From NCBI GenBank assembly GCA_022793995.1, contig JAAWDY010000043.1, forward strand, positions 29,375 to 93,374: a stretch of DNA of 64,000 nt, in the 5' to 3' direction. Below the pieces are notes generated by a model, which was not told the origin of the DNA, ran no database searches, and saw nothing but the letters and a program-made list of their open reading frames with translations. Position numbers and translations under genes: made by a program. Source of the DNA: Coprococcus sp. GTDB taxonomy: Bacteria; Bacillota; Clostridia; Lachnospirales; Lachnospiraceae. This document shows positions 46,161-55,583 of the stretch, in pieces (within the stretch, counting starts at the first letter, position 1; each line of letters starts with the position of its first letter).

Positions 46161-47048
46161 ATGACGGCGAAGGAGATGATGAAGCAGACAAAAATATTTG
46201 TGCACGGCACGACGGTCGCCGCAAATATGCTGATCGAGAGGAACGGTTCAGAAATCGCGCTGCTTTGTAGACCGTTTTCTGAGGTTTGGAATTCCGCAGA
46301 GAATGAACCGTGAAGGAAAAGTCGTAAAAGGATTGGATGAAAGCGCTGTCAGGGATATGGCGAAAAAATTAAAATCCCGCTTGAGGCAGGAGTACTTTGC
46401 TCGTTCGGTATGACGGTGACGGACGTCAGGCACGACCATGTGGACGTATATCACAGTAGTTCAAAAGAAGCCGATTTGGAAAAGGTCAATGAAGTCATAA
46501 ACGCTATGGAAGAAAAGGCCAGAAAAGAATTAGAAGAAGAAGGATTTTCAGATTCATCCATTTATATTGATCGGTTCGTGGATGCCAGATACCAGGGGCA
46601 AATCCACGAATTAACGGTATCCGTCCCAGAAGATGGAACGGTTACACAGGATACGGTGGTTAAAATTGTACAAAATTTCCATAAGGAACACGAAGCGCAG
46701 TTTGGCTATTGCAGAGAACAACTTCCCCTTGAATTTCTGCACTGGCGGGTCACCGCAATGGGGAGGCAGTCCGAGGAGAGCGGATATGGAAGCCATGAGA
46801 TTATAAAGGATGCGGTTCCAAGAAAAATGCACAGGACATATGACAGCGACAGGAAAGCGTTTATAGATACGGCTTTGTATAATGTGGAGGATGTTACGGT
46901 TGGATGCCGCGTGGCTGGCCCGGCGGTTATCGCGTCGCCGACGACAACGATTATTCTGCACCCGGGAGATACGCTGTCACGCCATTCGGAGCATGGATTT
47001 TTGGTGGATATTGCGGATGGACGGAATCATGAATTGAGTGAAGAATAA
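46161..47048 (+). pseudogene. Hydantoinase A/oxoprolinase subunit with internal deletions
   Basis: Begins at ATG 46161 behind GGGAGG: the first piece KQTKIFVHGTTVAANMLIER with NGSEIALL is the HyuA N-terminal motif. After a deletion and shift comes GIPQRMNREGKVVKGLDESAV, another shift, then the open frame FGMTVTDVRHDHVDVYHSSS to RYQGQIHELTVSVPEDG and PAVIASPTTTIILHPGD, the HyuA C-terminal third. Most of the ATPase-like core is missing. HyuA/HyuB enzymes hydrolyse hydantoins or 5-oxoproline with ATP. Confidence 0.75.
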
Positions 47049-47124
47049 AATAAAAAGCTCTTCACAAAATAACTTAAATAATGTAACGTAACATTATAAT
47101 ACATTGTATTAAAGGAGGAGCAAT

Positions 47125-47637
47125 ATGTTTAATTTTGACATTCCAAGGTATGAAAAGGTGGTGAAAGATGCCATAGCGCTTCGCCCGCAGATCGAAGAAG
47201 CCGTGGATAAAATCTGTGAGGAAGGATACAGCAACCTGTTCTTCATAGGATGCGGAGGGACTTACGCCCATTCACTTCCCATGAAATACTGGCTTGATAC
47301 AAGGTCGGATATTGAGAATTATAGTGTGATTGCGGCAGAATTCTTCCATGGGACTTTGGATCTGGTGGAAAAAGGGACAAGCATGATTCTGCTTTATGGT
47401 GAAGATGAGACGCGGCCGATAATGGACAGGGTAAGGAGATTCAGCATGAACATCACGGACGTAATCCATACTTTTGACACGAAGTCAGTAGAGCTGCCGT
47501 TTACAGAGGAGGAGTATCGTATCCTGGTATCGCCCATGGTGATTTACGCAGTAATGGAAAGACTGAGCTGCCATCTGGAGAAAGAAAGGAACCACCCTTT
47601 AACGACCAGAAGATACTACAGGCAGATGGAATATTGA
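47125..47637 (+). pseudogene. SIS-domain deglycase (FrlB-like) with in-frame internal deletion
   Basis: An open frame of 170 residues with a strong AAAGGAGGAG site. Residues 1-70 (NLFFIGCGGTYAHSLPMKYWL) are the start of a SIS domain; the remainder (AAEFFHGTLDLVEKGTSMILL, YGEDETRPIMDRVRRF, then ERNHPLTTRRYYRQMEY) matches the C-terminal part of fructoselysine 6-phosphate deglycases, which are about 340 residues. The middle, with about half of both SIS domains, has been removed in frame. FrlB hydrolyses the phosphorylated Amadori product made by FrlD. Confidence 0.8.
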
Positions 47638-47674
47638 TTTCCAGATATGGCTTGGACGGGCGTCCTGCCCGGAA

Positions 47675-47711
47675 AATAACGTCAGAGTGATTCCAGCGCT
47701 CTGACGTTATT
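47675..47711. terminator. Bidirectional hairpin between convergent genes
   Basis: A perfect 13-base stem (AATAACGTCAGAG and complement) with an 11-base loop lies between the FrlB-like and GntR-like remnants, which converge here. No T run. Confidence 0.6.
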
Positions 47712-47743
47712 GCGTGTATATGTAAAAAGAAGATCGTAAAGTG

Positions 47744-48460
47744 TTAAAAATAAAATTTCATACGCTCTGTATTATAAAGCTGTTTAGAAATGAAAACCGG
47801 TTCTCCGGAAGGAGTACGCTGATCGTCGCGGAACAGAAGAAGCGGAGTAGAGGTCTTTAAGTTCAACAGCTTTATTTCCTCCTTGGTGGGGTAACAGATT
47901 TCCACAGACCTTAAAGCATTGATGATGGTAATATGATGCTTTGTCTGAAGAAGCTCAAACAGCGAACCTTCCAAATTCTCATCAAGAAGAAATGAAAACG
48001 ACGGGGGATAATGGTTTTCCTATATCAGGACAGGGTTTCCATCTACAGAACGAAGCCGCTTTGTGCATATAATCATTTCTGTTTCCGAAATTTCAAAAAA
48101 CGACATGTCTTTTTGTGTTGGGTAAATTTTTTCGGCGCTCAGGACTTTTGTGACGGGAACTTTTCCGATCAAATGGCAGGAGCTAGTAAATCCAACTTTG
48201 TCATTGACCTGGTATACCGCCTTTTTTTCCGCTACAAAGGTTCCTTTCCCCTGGGAACGTATGAGGGTTCCATCCTCCACAAGCTCCATGATCGCGGAGC
48301 GGATGGTAATGCGGCTGACGTCGAATTCTTTAAGCAAGGTGGTCTCGGGAGGGAGCTTATCACCGGGCTTTAATTCTCCGGAGTCTATCCGATTTTTGAT
48401 GATGTTCAAAACCTGTTTGTACATGGGAATGGCGCTGTTTGGATTAATATAATTTGGCAT
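47744..48460 (-). pseudogene. GntR/UTRA-family regulator interrupted by one stop codon
   Basis: Reads from ATG 48460 behind AAAGGAG. Residues 1-75 are a GntR winged helix (YKQVLNIIKNRIDSGELKPG, LLKEFDVSRITIRSAIMELV, GKGTFVAEKK). The UTRA ligand domain follows and runs to GNPVLI, then a single TAG at 48020-48022, then in the same frame ENHYPPSFSFLLDENLEGSL to FISKQLYNTERMKFYF. No other lesion is visible, so this is the most recent inactivation in the locus. It is presumably the former repressor of the adjacent operon (FrlR-like). Confidence 0.85.
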
Positions 48461-48562
48461 GAATAGAACTCTCCTTTAATGAATATGTTTTATATTATTC
48501 TATAATATCATATTAAATTTAAAAAGGAAGAGCTAAAAAACCGGACAAGCCCGGACAAGCGA

Positions 48563-48958
48563 CTACTTTTCGATATATATTTTTCTGGAAATAAAGTTAT
48601 ATACCATCACGACAAAGGTTGCGATTACTTTTGAAATCATATAGTATATTCCCAGGAATCGGACGAAAAACCACATCAACACCTGATTGATTCCCAGCCC
48701 AATGACGCTGAGGAAGAGAAAGACGAATAAATCTTTCCCCTTTTTCCGATCCTTTTTTACGTCGAATACCCATGTGATGCTAAGAATGTAGTTAAAAATC
48801 ACCGACACTGTAAATGAGATTATGTTTGAAATCAAAGGGTCAATTCCAAAATACTCGGTTAAAAAGAAAAGGATACCAGCGTCGATGGCGAACGCGCCCC
48901 CGCCCACTACGCCGAAACGTAGAATTTGTTTCACAAACACTTCGTGGTTTTTTGTCAT
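48563..48958 (-). CDS. GtrA-family membrane protein
   Basis: A 131-residue GtrA-like protein with four predicted membrane helices: ILRFGVVGGGAFAIDAGILFFL, LISNIISFTVSVIFNYILSITWVF, LFVFLFLSVIGLGINQVLMWFF, and YYMISKVIATFVVMVYNFISRK. GtrA proteins help move lipid-linked sugars or modify cell-surface glycans, often with a glycosyltransferase; none is adjacent. The minus-strand start is ATG 48958 with an AAAGGA-type site. Its downstream side has two tandem CCGGACAAGC copies followed, on its strand, by TTTTTT. Confidence 0.88.
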   Translation of the reverse strand: MTKNHEVFVKQILRFGVVGGGAFAIDAGILFFLTEYFGIDPLISNIISFTVSVIFNYILSITWVFDVKKDRKKGKDLFVFLFLSVIGLGINQVLMWFFVRFLGIYYMISKVIATFVVMVYNFISRKIYIEK

Positions 48959-49095
48959 AAGCTCCAGTCCTTTCCTTTATATAACAATATAACAGTGGAT
49001 TTTCCGCTACCTTCCGCTATTCTACCGTGAATTATAACAGTTTTCCTGTCTCTTGCAAATGATTTCTTAAAAAATGGATTGTATGTTCTATTCAC

Positions 49096-49230
49096 GATGC
49101 CTTGCACTCCGCTGTAAGGCATCCGGTCAGTAAAGCAGCGGTTTCAGGCATCCAGCCCCTCGCCGACAGGCGACTTTTCAGCGGGCTGGATGCGTTACAG
49201 TTCGCGGCCGGTTAAGCCGTGAACTGTAAC
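49096..49230. repeat. Three consecutive stem-loops upstream of the S10 operon
   Basis: HP1 49096-49123 (GATGCCTT/AAGGCATC); HP2 49148-49193 (GCATCCAGCCC and complement, 11 pairs, with an inner TCGCC/GGCGA stem); HP3 49194-49230 (GTTACAGTTC and complement plus inner CGGC/GCCG). HP2 and HP3 abut. They lie between divergently transcribed genes, where terminators are not expected. No T runs. Confidence 0.75.
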
Positions 49231-49269
49231 GATTGTATGGAAAAAAGTACAATATTTTTTTGAAACCAC

Positions 49270-49298
49270 TTGCAAACCCCGATTTTATCCTGTATACT
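49270..49298 (+). promoter_or_regulatory. Sigma-A promoter of the S10 ribosomal operon
   Basis: TTGCAA (49270-49275), 17-base spacer, TATACT (49293-49298). It should be the main start for rpsJ and following genes. Confidence 0.85.
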
Positions 49299-49304
49299 GA
49301 AAAA

Positions 49305-49547
49305 GCTGTGACATGATAGCTGTGAAGCGCGAGGTTGCCGCTATATAGCGGGTTTTTCCGTGGAGCGAATGTCAAGTTAGGAAACTGGCGACAAGTCACT
49401 GTACGAGATCATTATAGTTTAAAAGAGCATCGAAAGAAAGACTATAATGATGAGAACGTCTGTGTTACCCACGACACACACGGAGAAGTGTACAGTCACC
49501 GCTTGTCGTACTGTGGTTATAAGTACGAAAAGGAGGCGACTTTTTTT
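49305..49547 (+). promoter_or_regulatory. Structured leader of the S10 operon
   Basis: About 240 bases of untranslated leader. Near its start is a CCGCT-ATAT-AGCGG hairpin followed by TTTTT (49338-49357), then a large fold closed by CGACAAG...ACTGTAC (from 49389) with GTACAGT...CTTGTCG (to about 49508), enclosing an ATCATTATAGT/ACTATAATGAT stem and a TGTGT/ACACA stem. Ribosomal leaders of this kind bind a ribosomal protein (L4 in known S10 operons); whether this one does is inference. rpsJ follows. Confidence 0.6.
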
Positions 49548-49865
49548 ATGGCAAGTCAAGTAATGAGAATCACATTGAAGGCGTACGATCATCAATTAGT
49601 AGATGCGTCTGCCAAAAAAATCATCGAAACTGTAAAGAAGAATGGAGCACAGGTCAGCGGTCCGGTACCGCTTCCGACAAAGAAGGAAGTAGTTACGATT
49701 CTGAGGGCGGTACACAAGTATAAAGACTCCAGAGAACAGTTCGAGCAGAGAACTCATAAGAGGCTGATTGATATTATCACACCGACGCAGAAGACGGTTG
49801 ATGCTCTTTCCAGACTGGAAATGCCGGCGGGAGTGTATATTGATATCAAAATGAAAAGCAAGTAA
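49548..49865 (+). CDS. rpsJ: 30S ribosomal protein S10
   Basis: A 105-residue S10 ([43 protein letters not shown]). Start is ATG 49548, 11 bases after AGGAGG; the ORF track extends upstream into the leader. S10 also serves in transcription antitermination with NusB. First gene of the operon. Confidence 0.97.
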   Translation: MASQVMRITLKAYDHQLVDASAKKIIETVKKNGAQVSGPVPLPTKKEVVTILRAVHKYKDSREQFEQRTHKRLIDIITPTQKTVDALSRLEMPAGVYIDIKMKSK

Positions 49866-49949
49866 GAACAACGACAAACACAGTAATTCCTAAGTTTAGG
49901 ATGAACGCGAAAAGATGCGTTCCGCTGTAAATCACAGGAGGTATTTATA

Positions 49950-50630
49950 ATGAAGAAAGCTATTTTAGCTACCAAAGTCGGAATGACTCAAATCTTCAAC
50001 GAAGATGGAGTGTTAACTCCGGTAACTGTTCTTCAGGCGGGACCCTGTGTTGTGACACAGGTTAAGACTGTCGCGAACGACGGTTACAGTGCGGTGCAGG
50101 TTGGCTTCGTGGACAAGAAAGACAGAATTGTTAACGTAGACAAGAACGGCAAAAAAGAAATTATTCACAGACATGGCGTTACCAAGGCGGAAAAGGGACA
50201 CTTTGACAAGGCTGGAGTAACAGGCAAGAAATTTGTCAGAGAGTTTAAGTTTGAGAATGCGGAAGAGTATCAGTTAGCGCAGGAAATCAAAGCAGACATT
50301 TTTGCGGCTGGCGACAAAGTGGATGCAACAGCAATCTCCAAAGGTAAAGGATTCCAGGGTGCGATCAAGAGATTTAACCAGCACAGAGGACCTATGGCGC
50401 ACGGCTCTAAGTTCCACCGTCATCAGGGTTCCAACGGCGCTTGCTCTGATCCGAGCAGAGTTTTCAAGGGAAAAGGAATGCCGGGACATATGGGCGCAAA
50501 GAGGACTACGGTTCAGAATCTTGAAGTTGTCAGAGTGGACGCGGAGAATAATCTGCTCCTGATCAAGGGCGCTGTACCGGGACCGAAGAAATCTTTGGTA
50601 ACGATTAAGGAATCTGTCAAATCCGTTTAG
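49950..50630 (+). CDS. rplC: 50S ribosomal protein L3
   Basis: L3, 226 residues, somewhat longer than the usual 205-215. Start [17 protein letters not shown] and the conserved [21 protein letters not shown] and [13 protein letters not shown] loops near the peptidyl-transferase centre are intact. ATG follows AGGAGG. An 84-base gap separates it from rpsJ. Confidence 0.97.
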   Translation: MKKAILATKVGMTQIFNEDGVLTPVTVLQAGPCVVTQVKTVANDGYSAVQVGFVDKKDRIVNVDKNGKKEIIHRHGVTKAEKGHFDKAGVTGKKFVREFKFENAEEYQLAQEIKADIFAAGDKVDATAISKGKGFQGAIKRFNQHRGPMAHGSKFHRHQGSNGACSDPSRVFKGKGMPGHMGAKRTTVQNLEVVRVDAENNLLLIKGAVPGPKKSLVTIKESVKSV

Positions 50631-50659
50631 GATCTGAATCAGGAAAGGAGGACACACAA

Positions 50660-51280
50660 ATGGCAAACGTATCTGTTTATAATATGGAAGGCAAAGAAGT
50701 TGGCACGATCGAACTGAACGACGCTGTTTTCGGCGTAGAAGTGAATGAACACCTCGTACACATGGCAGTCGTGAACCAGCTTGCGAATAAACGTCAGGGA
50801 ACACAGAAGGCAAAAACCCGTTCTGAAGTTTCCGGTGGTGGAAGGAAACCCTGGAGACAGAAGGGAACAGGACATGCAAGGCAAGGCTCTACAAGAGCTC
50901 CGCAGTGGACGGGCGGCGGCGTAGTGTTTGCACCGACACCGAGAGATTATTCTTTCAAGTTGAATAAAAAAGAAAAGAGAGCGGCTCTTAAGTCAGCTCT
51001 GTCATCCAGAGTGGAGGAGAAGAAGCTGATTGTGCTTGACGAGCTTGCGCTGGATGAGATTAAGACAAAGAAGTTCAAGGAAGTGCTTGATAATCTGTCT
51101 GTGTCCAAGGCACTTGTGGTGCTGGAAGACGAGAATCAGAACGCAGCGCTTTCAGCGAGAAATATTGCTGACGTGAAGACGACAAAGACAAACACGATCA
51201 ACGTATATGATATTCTTAAGTACAATACTCTGATCGTGACGAAGGCTACTGTACGCGCAATCGAGGAGGTGTACGCATAA
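50660..51280 (+). CDS. rplD: 50S ribosomal protein L4
   Basis: L4, 206 residues. The extended exit-tunnel loop is visible as KTRSEVSGGGRKPWRQKGTG followed by ARQGSTRAPQW. In many bacteria L4 also represses its own operon through the leader. The stop overlaps the rplW start by one base. Confidence 0.97.
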   Translation: MANVSVYNMEGKEVGTIELNDAVFGVEVNEHLVHMAVVNQLANKRQGTQKAKTRSEVSGGGRKPWRQKGTGHARQGSTRAPQWTGGGVVFAPTPRDYSFKLNKKEKRAALKSALSSRVEEKKLIVLDELALDEIKTKKFKEVLDNLSVSKALVVLEDENQNAALSARNIADVKTTKTNTINVYDILKYNTLIVTKATVRAIEEVYA

Positions 51281-51585
51281 TGGCAAACATTCAGTATTAT
51301 GATGTAATCCTTAAACCGGTAGTAACCGAGAAGTCTATGGGACTTATGGGAGAGAAGAAATACACGTTTCTGGTTCATCCGGAGGTGACAAAGACCCAAG
51401 TGAAGGAAGCGGTTGAGAAGATGTTTCCGGGAACCAAGGTGAAGAAAGTCAATACCATGAACATTCAAGGCAAGAAGAAGAGAGTCCGCGGGGCAATGCA
51501 GTACGGCAGGACGGCAAAGCAGAAGAAAGCGATCGTACAGCTTACCGAAGAGTCCGCAGAGATCGAGATCTTCCAGGGGCTATAA
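51280..51585 (+). CDS. rplW: 50S ribosomal protein L23
   Basis: L23, 101 residues (YYDVILKPVVTEKSM, YTFLVHPEVTKTQVKEAVE). It forms a docking site at the tunnel exit for trigger factor and SRP. Followed by an unusual 109-base gap carrying a repeat. Confidence 0.96.
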   Translation: MANIQYYDVILKPVVTEKSMGLMGEKKYTFLVHPEVTKTQVKEAVEKMFPGTKVKKVNTMNIQGKKKRVRGAMQYGRTAKQKKAIVQLTEESAEIEIFQGL

Positions 51586-51589
51586 GGCT

Positions 51590-51635
51590 TGCTGAAGGCG
51601 AGCAAAGCGAAGGCTGAAGCTTAGCCGGGAACATT
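51590..51635. repeat. Interspersed AAAGCGAAGGCTGA-type repeat, rplW-rplB gap
   Basis: The gap holds GAAGGCGAGCAAAGCGAAGG followed by CTGAAGCTTAGCC. The 14-base core AAAGCGAAGGCTGA (51604-51617) recurs exactly at 56428-56441 in the rpsZ-rpsH gap, and its first ten bases within the EndoQ-UvrD gene (31070-31079). Confidence 0.65.
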
Positions 51636-51694
51636 CAAACTATACACAAAAAAGTGTGATGATAAATTTTAATCAGTGAAAGGAGAGAAAAGTA

Positions 51695-52537
51695 ATGGGA
51701 ATTAAAACTTACAACCCATATACACCTTCCAGAAGACATATGACCGGGTCTGATTTCACCGAAATCACAAAGACAACTCCGGAAAAGTCCTTAGTTGTAT
51801 CTTTGAGTAAGACGGCCGGCCGTAACAATCAGGGTAAAATTACTGTAAGACACCGCGGAGGCGGCGTTAAGAGAAAATATAGAATTGTTGATTTTAAGAG
51901 GAAAAAAGACGGAATTCCGGCTACTGTGATCGGAATTGAGTACGATCCGAACAGGTCGGCAAATATCGCGCTGATCTGCTATGCAGACGGTGAAAAAGCA
52001 TATATCATTGCACCGCAGGGACTCACTGACGGCATGAAGGTTATGAACGGGCCGGAAGCTGAGGTAAGAGTGGGCAACTGCCTGCCGCTTGCAAATATAC
52101 CTGTCGGTACACAGCTTCACAATATTGAGCTTCATCCGGGAAAGGGCGGACAGCTTGTACGTTCCGCGGGAAATGCAGCTCAGTTGATGGCAAAAGAAGG
52201 AAAATACGCAACCCTTCGTCTTCCATCCGGCGAGATGAGAATGGTTCCGATTAACTGCCGTGCATCTGTCGGAGTTGTAGGAAACGGTGACCACAATCTG
52301 ATTAACATCGGAAAAGCAGGACGTAAACGCCACATGGGATTCAGGCCTACGGTACGTGGTTCTGTTATGAACCCGAACGACCATCCGCACGGCGGCGGCG
52401 AGGGCAAGACTGGTATCGGACGCCCGGGGCCGTGTACTCCGTGGGGTAAGCCGGCGCTTGGACTTAAGACCCGTAAGAAAAATAAGCAGTCCAATAAACT
52501 GATCATCAGAAGAAAAGACGGTAGGGGAATCAAATAG
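51695..52537 (+). CDS. rplB: 50S ribosomal protein L2
   Basis: L2, 280 residues. Typical segments [41 protein letters not shown] and the peptidyl-transferase-proximal [20 protein letters not shown] are present. Its ATG follows AAAGGAG. Confidence 0.98.
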   Translation: MGIKTYNPYTPSRRHMTGSDFTEITKTTPEKSLVVSLSKTAGRNNQGKITVRHRGGGVKRKYRIVDFKRKKDGIPATVIGIEYDPNRSANIALICYADGEKAYIIAPQGLTDGMKVMNGPEAEVRVGNCLPLANIPVGTQLHNIELHPGKGGQLVRSAGNAAQLMAKEGKYATLRLPSGEMRMVPINCRASVGVVGNGDHNLINIGKAGRKRHMGFRPTVRGSVMNPNDHPHGGGEGKTGIGRPGPCTPWGKPALGLKTRKKNKQSNKLIIRRKDGRGIK

Positions 52538-52560
52538 AGAGTTTTGAAGGAGGTTAGAAT

Positions 52561-52842
52561 ATGGCTCGTTCACTTAAAAAAGGACCATTCGCAGACACAA
52601 GCCTGCTTAAGAAAGTGGAAGCAATGAACGCATCGGGAGATAAAGGCGTTATCAAAACGTGGTCACGCCGTTCTACGATTTTCCCGATCATGGTTGGACA
52701 TACAATCGCAGTTCATGACGGAAGAAAACATGTTCCGGTATATGTTACAGAGGATATGGTTGGACACAAGCTCGGCGAGTTCGTTGCAACCAGAACTTAT
52801 AGAGGACATGGAAAAGACGAGAAGAAATCAAAAGTTAGATAG
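52561..52842 (+). CDS. rpsS: 30S ribosomal protein S19
   Basis: S19, 93 residues ([56 protein letters not shown]). Head protein of the small subunit. AAGGAGG precedes the ATG. Confidence 0.98.
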   Translation: MARSLKKGPFADTSLLKKVEAMNASGDKGVIKTWSRRSTIFPIMVGHTIAVHDGRKHVPVYVTEDMVGHKLGEFVATRTYRGHGKDEKKSKVR

Positions 52843-52876
52843 AGAATGACATTTAAATCGGAAGGAGGTTTTATCC

Positions 52877-53263
52877 ATGGCAAAAGGACATAGATCCCAA
52901 ATCAAGAGAGAAAGAAATGCAAATAAGGACACAAGACCATCGGCTAAGCTGTCTTACGCCAGAGTTTCCGTTCAGAAAGCATGTTTCGTATTAGATGCCA
53001 TCAGAGGTAAAGATGTACAGACTGCACTCGGCATTCTGACATACAATCCAAGGTATGCTTCAAGCATTATTAAGAAATTATTAGAATCAGCGATTGCGAA
53101 TGCTGAGAACAATAACGGAATGAATGCCGACAATCTTTATATTGAGGAGTGCTATGCAAATAAAGGACCGACAATGAAGAGAATCAGACCGAGGGCACAA
53201 GGCAGGGCTTACAGGATCGAGAAGAGAATGAGCCATATCACAGTTGTGCTGAATGAGAGATAA
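52877..53263 (+). CDS. rplV: 50S ribosomal protein L22
   Basis: L22, 128 residues: [20 protein letters not shown] core and the beta-hairpin that lines the exit tunnel ([20 protein letters not shown]). Macrolide-resistance mutations map to that loop in other species. Confidence 0.97.
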   Translation: MAKGHRSQIKRERNANKDTRPSAKLSYARVSVQKACFVLDAIRGKDVQTALGILTYNPRYASSIIKKLLESAIANAENNNGMNADNLYIEECYANKGPTMKRIRPRAQGRAYRIEKRMSHITVVLNER

Positions 53264-53274
53264 GGAGGAAGAAT

Positions 53275-53931
53275 ATGGGACAGAAGGTTAATCCTCATGG
53301 CTTAAGAGTTGGTATTATTAAAGAGTGGGATTCCAGATGGTACGCTGAAAAAGAATTTGCGGACTATCTTATAGAAGACCACAAGATCAGAACATTTCTG
53401 AAGAAAAAATTATACAGCTCCGGCGTTTCTAAGATTGAGATCGAGAGAGCGTCAGATCGTGTTAAAATTATCATTTATACCGCAAAACCGGGCGTTGTGA
53501 TCGGCAAGGGCGGTTCAGAGATCGAGAAGGTAAAAGGCGAGCTTCAGAAGCTGACCGATAAAAAACTGATCGTTGATATCAAAGAAGTAAAGAAACCAGA
53601 CAAGGATGCGCAGCTTGTGGCAGAAAATATTGCGCAGCAGCTTGAGAACCGTATCTCTTTCCGCCGTGCAATGAAGTCCTGCATGTCCAGAACGATGAAG
53701 GCGGGAGCGCTTGGAGTGAAGACTTCTGTATCCGGACGTCTGGGCGGCGCGGATATGGCGCGTACAGAGTTCTACAGCGAAGGCACGATTCCGCTGCAGA
53801 CACTTAGAGCAGACATTGACTATGGCTTCGCTGAGGCAGACACGACGTATGGTAAAGTCGGCGTCAAGGTATGGGTATACAAAGGCGAAGTACTTCCAAC
53901 AAAGGCAGGTAAGGAAGGGAGCGATAAATAA
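53275..53931 (+). CDS. rpsC: 30S ribosomal protein S3
   Basis: S3, 218 residues. KH domain [17 protein letters not shown] and C-terminal [21 protein letters not shown]-like segment are present. The stop shares one base with the rplP start. Confidence 0.97.
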   Translation: MGQKVNPHGLRVGIIKEWDSRWYAEKEFADYLIEDHKIRTFLKKKLYSSGVSKIEIERASDRVKIIIYTAKPGVVIGKGGSEIEKVKGELQKLTDKKLIVDIKEVKKPDKDAQLVAENIAQQLENRISFRRAMKSCMSRTMKAGALGVKTSVSGRLGGADMARTEFYSEGTIPLQTLRADIDYGFAEADTTYGKVGVKVWVYKGEVLPTKAGKEGSDK

Positions 53932-54368
53932 TGTTAATGCCAAAAAGAGTAAAACGTAGAAAACAGTTCCGTGGCTCCATGAGAGGAAAGGCGCTGAGAG
54001 GAAATAAAATCACCAACGGTGAGTACGGTCTTGTTGCTACAGAGCCTTGCTGGATCAGATCCAACCAGATCGAAGCGGCTCGTATCGCTATGACTCGTCA
54101 TATCAAACGTGGTGGTAAAGTGTGGATCAAGATTTTCCCGGACAAACCAGTAACAACGAAACCGGCTGAGACGCGTATGGGTTCCGGAAAGGGAACTCTG
54201 GAGTACTGGGTAGCGGTTGTGAAACCGGGACGCGTTATGTTTGAACTGTCCGGAGTACCGGAAGAAGTTGCAAAAGAAGCTCTGCGTCTGGCTATGCACA
54301 AATTACCCTGTAAATGTAAGATCGTTTCTCGTGCAGACTTAGAAGGCGGTGATAACAGTGAAAATTAA
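53931..54368 (+). CDS. rplP: 50S ribosomal protein L16
   Basis: L16, 145 residues ([20 protein letters not shown], then [20 protein letters not shown] and [20 protein letters not shown]). Sits between the A-site tRNA elbow and helix 38. Its end overlaps the rpmC start. Confidence 0.97.
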   Translation: MLMPKRVKRRKQFRGSMRGKALRGNKITNGEYGLVATEPCWIRSNQIEAARIAMTRHIKRGGKVWIKIFPDKPVTTKPAETRMGSGKGTLEYWVAVVKPGRVMFELSGVPEEVAKEALRLAMHKLPCKCKIVSRADLEGGDNSEN

Positions 54369-54564
54369 AACATTCGTAGAAGATTTAAAGGCAAAATCAG
54401 TCGTAGAACTGAACGAAGAATTAGTAGCTGCTAAAAAGGAACTCTTCAATCTGAGATTCCAGAACGCAACAAACCAGTTGGACAATACAAGCAGAATCAA
54501 AGAAGTCAGAAAGAATATCGCAAGAATCCAGACCGTTATTACCGAGAAGGCAATGAACGAGTAG
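54358..54564 (+). CDS. rpmC: 50S ribosomal protein L29
   Basis: L29, 68 residues ([28 protein letters not shown]). I start at GTG 54358 behind AAGGCGG, within the end of rplP; the GTG at 54349 in the track lacks a site. Confidence 0.93.
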   Translation: MKIKTFVEDLKAKSVVELNEELVAAKKELFNLRFQNATNQLDNTSRIKEVRKNIARIQTVITEKAMNE

Positions 54565-54595
54565 GCGGCGGGCGTGTTCGGAAAGGAGTATAACT

Positions 54596-54850
54596 GTGGA
54601 AAGAAACCTGAGAAAGACGAGAGTTGGAAAGGTTATCAGCAACAAGATGGAAAAGACCGTTGTTGTTGCGGTGGAAGACCATGTAAAACATCCACTTTAT
54701 AATAAAATCGTAAAAAGAACTTATAAGCTGAAGGCACACGACGAAAAGAACGAGTGCAATATCGGCGATCGAGTGAGAGTGATGGAGACAAGGCCGCTGT
54801 CAAAAGATAAGAGATGGAGACTTGTCGAGATCGTAGAAAAAGCGAAATAA
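54596..54850 (+). CDS. rpsQ: 30S ribosomal protein S17
   Basis: S17, 84 residues, GTG start behind [29 protein letters not shown] and [22 protein letters not shown] are typical. Confidence 0.97.
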   Translation: MERNLRKTRVGKVISNKMEKTVVVAVEDHVKHPLYNKIVKRTYKLKAHDEKNECNIGDRVRVMETRPLSKDKRWRLVEIVEKAK

Positions 54851-54864
54851 GGAGGTTTACCTGC

Positions 54865-55233
54865 ATGATACAGCAAGAAAGCAGATTAAAAGTAGCAGAC
54901 AACACAGGTGCGAAAGAATTACTCTGTATCCGTGTGCTGGGCGGTTCTACAAGAAGATATGCAGCGATCGGCGATGTGATTGTTGCCACCGTTAAAGATG
55001 CAACACCAGGCGGCGTTGTCAAAAAGGGCGACGTTGTGAAGGCTGTGGTTGTTCGTACTGTAAAGAGTACCCGCCGTAAAGACGGTTCTTATATCAGATT
55101 CGATGAGAATGCGGCTGTCATCATCAAAGATGACAAAAACCCGAGAGGAACTCGTATTTTTGGACCTGTAGCCAGAGAGCTTCGTGAGAAACAGTTTATG
55201 AAGATTGTTTCCTTGGCTCCGGAAGTACTGTAA
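54865..55233 (+). CDS. rplN: 50S ribosomal protein L14
   Basis: L14, 122 residues from ATG 54865 ([20 protein letters not shown]), behind AAGGAGG; the track start at 54814 lies inside rpsQ. The ends [20 protein letters not shown] are intact. Confidence 0.97.
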   Translation: MIQQESRLKVADNTGAKELLCIRVLGGSTRRYAAIGDVIVATVKDATPGGVVKKGDVVKAVVVRTVKSTRRKDGSYIRFDENAAVIIKDDKNPRGTRIFGPVARELREKQFMKIVSLAPEVL

Positions 55234-55245
55234 GGAGGTTTCAGT

Positions 55246-55560
55246 ATGTCGACAATGAAGATCAAAAAGGGCGACAACGTCAAAGTAATCGCCGGAAAAG
55301 ATAAAGACAAAGAGGGCAAAGTAATCGCCGTGAATAAAAAGAAAGGAACCGTCCTTGTGGAAGGCGTGAACATGAGAACGAAACACGCGAAACCAAGTCC
55401 TTCCAATCCGGAAGGCGGGATCATCCATCAGGAAGGTCCGATCGACGCGTCCAACGTTATGTATATCCACAAAGGAAAAGCGACAAGGATCGGTTTTAAG
55501 ATGGAGGGCGACAAAAAGGTACGTTTTGCCAAAGCAACAGGCGAAGTGGTCGATAATTAA
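55246..55560 (+). CDS. rplX: 50S ribosomal protein L24
   Basis: L24, 104 residues with a KOW motif ([20 protein letters not shown]) and [18 protein letters not shown]. An assembly initiator of the large subunit. Confidence 0.97.
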   Translation: MSTMKIKKGDNVKVIAGKDKDKEGKVIAVNKKKGTVLVEGVNMRTKHAKPSPSNPEGGIIHQEGPIDASNVMYIHKGKATRIGFKMEGDKKVRFAKATGEVVDN

Positions 55561-55583
55561 TCTGAGGAAGGAGGTCAAAGGCT

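Noticed and set aside
48011-48373. Plus-strand ORFs over the GntR remnant
   Set aside because: The minus strand encodes a typical GntR/UTRA sequence here; the plus frames show nothing recognisable.
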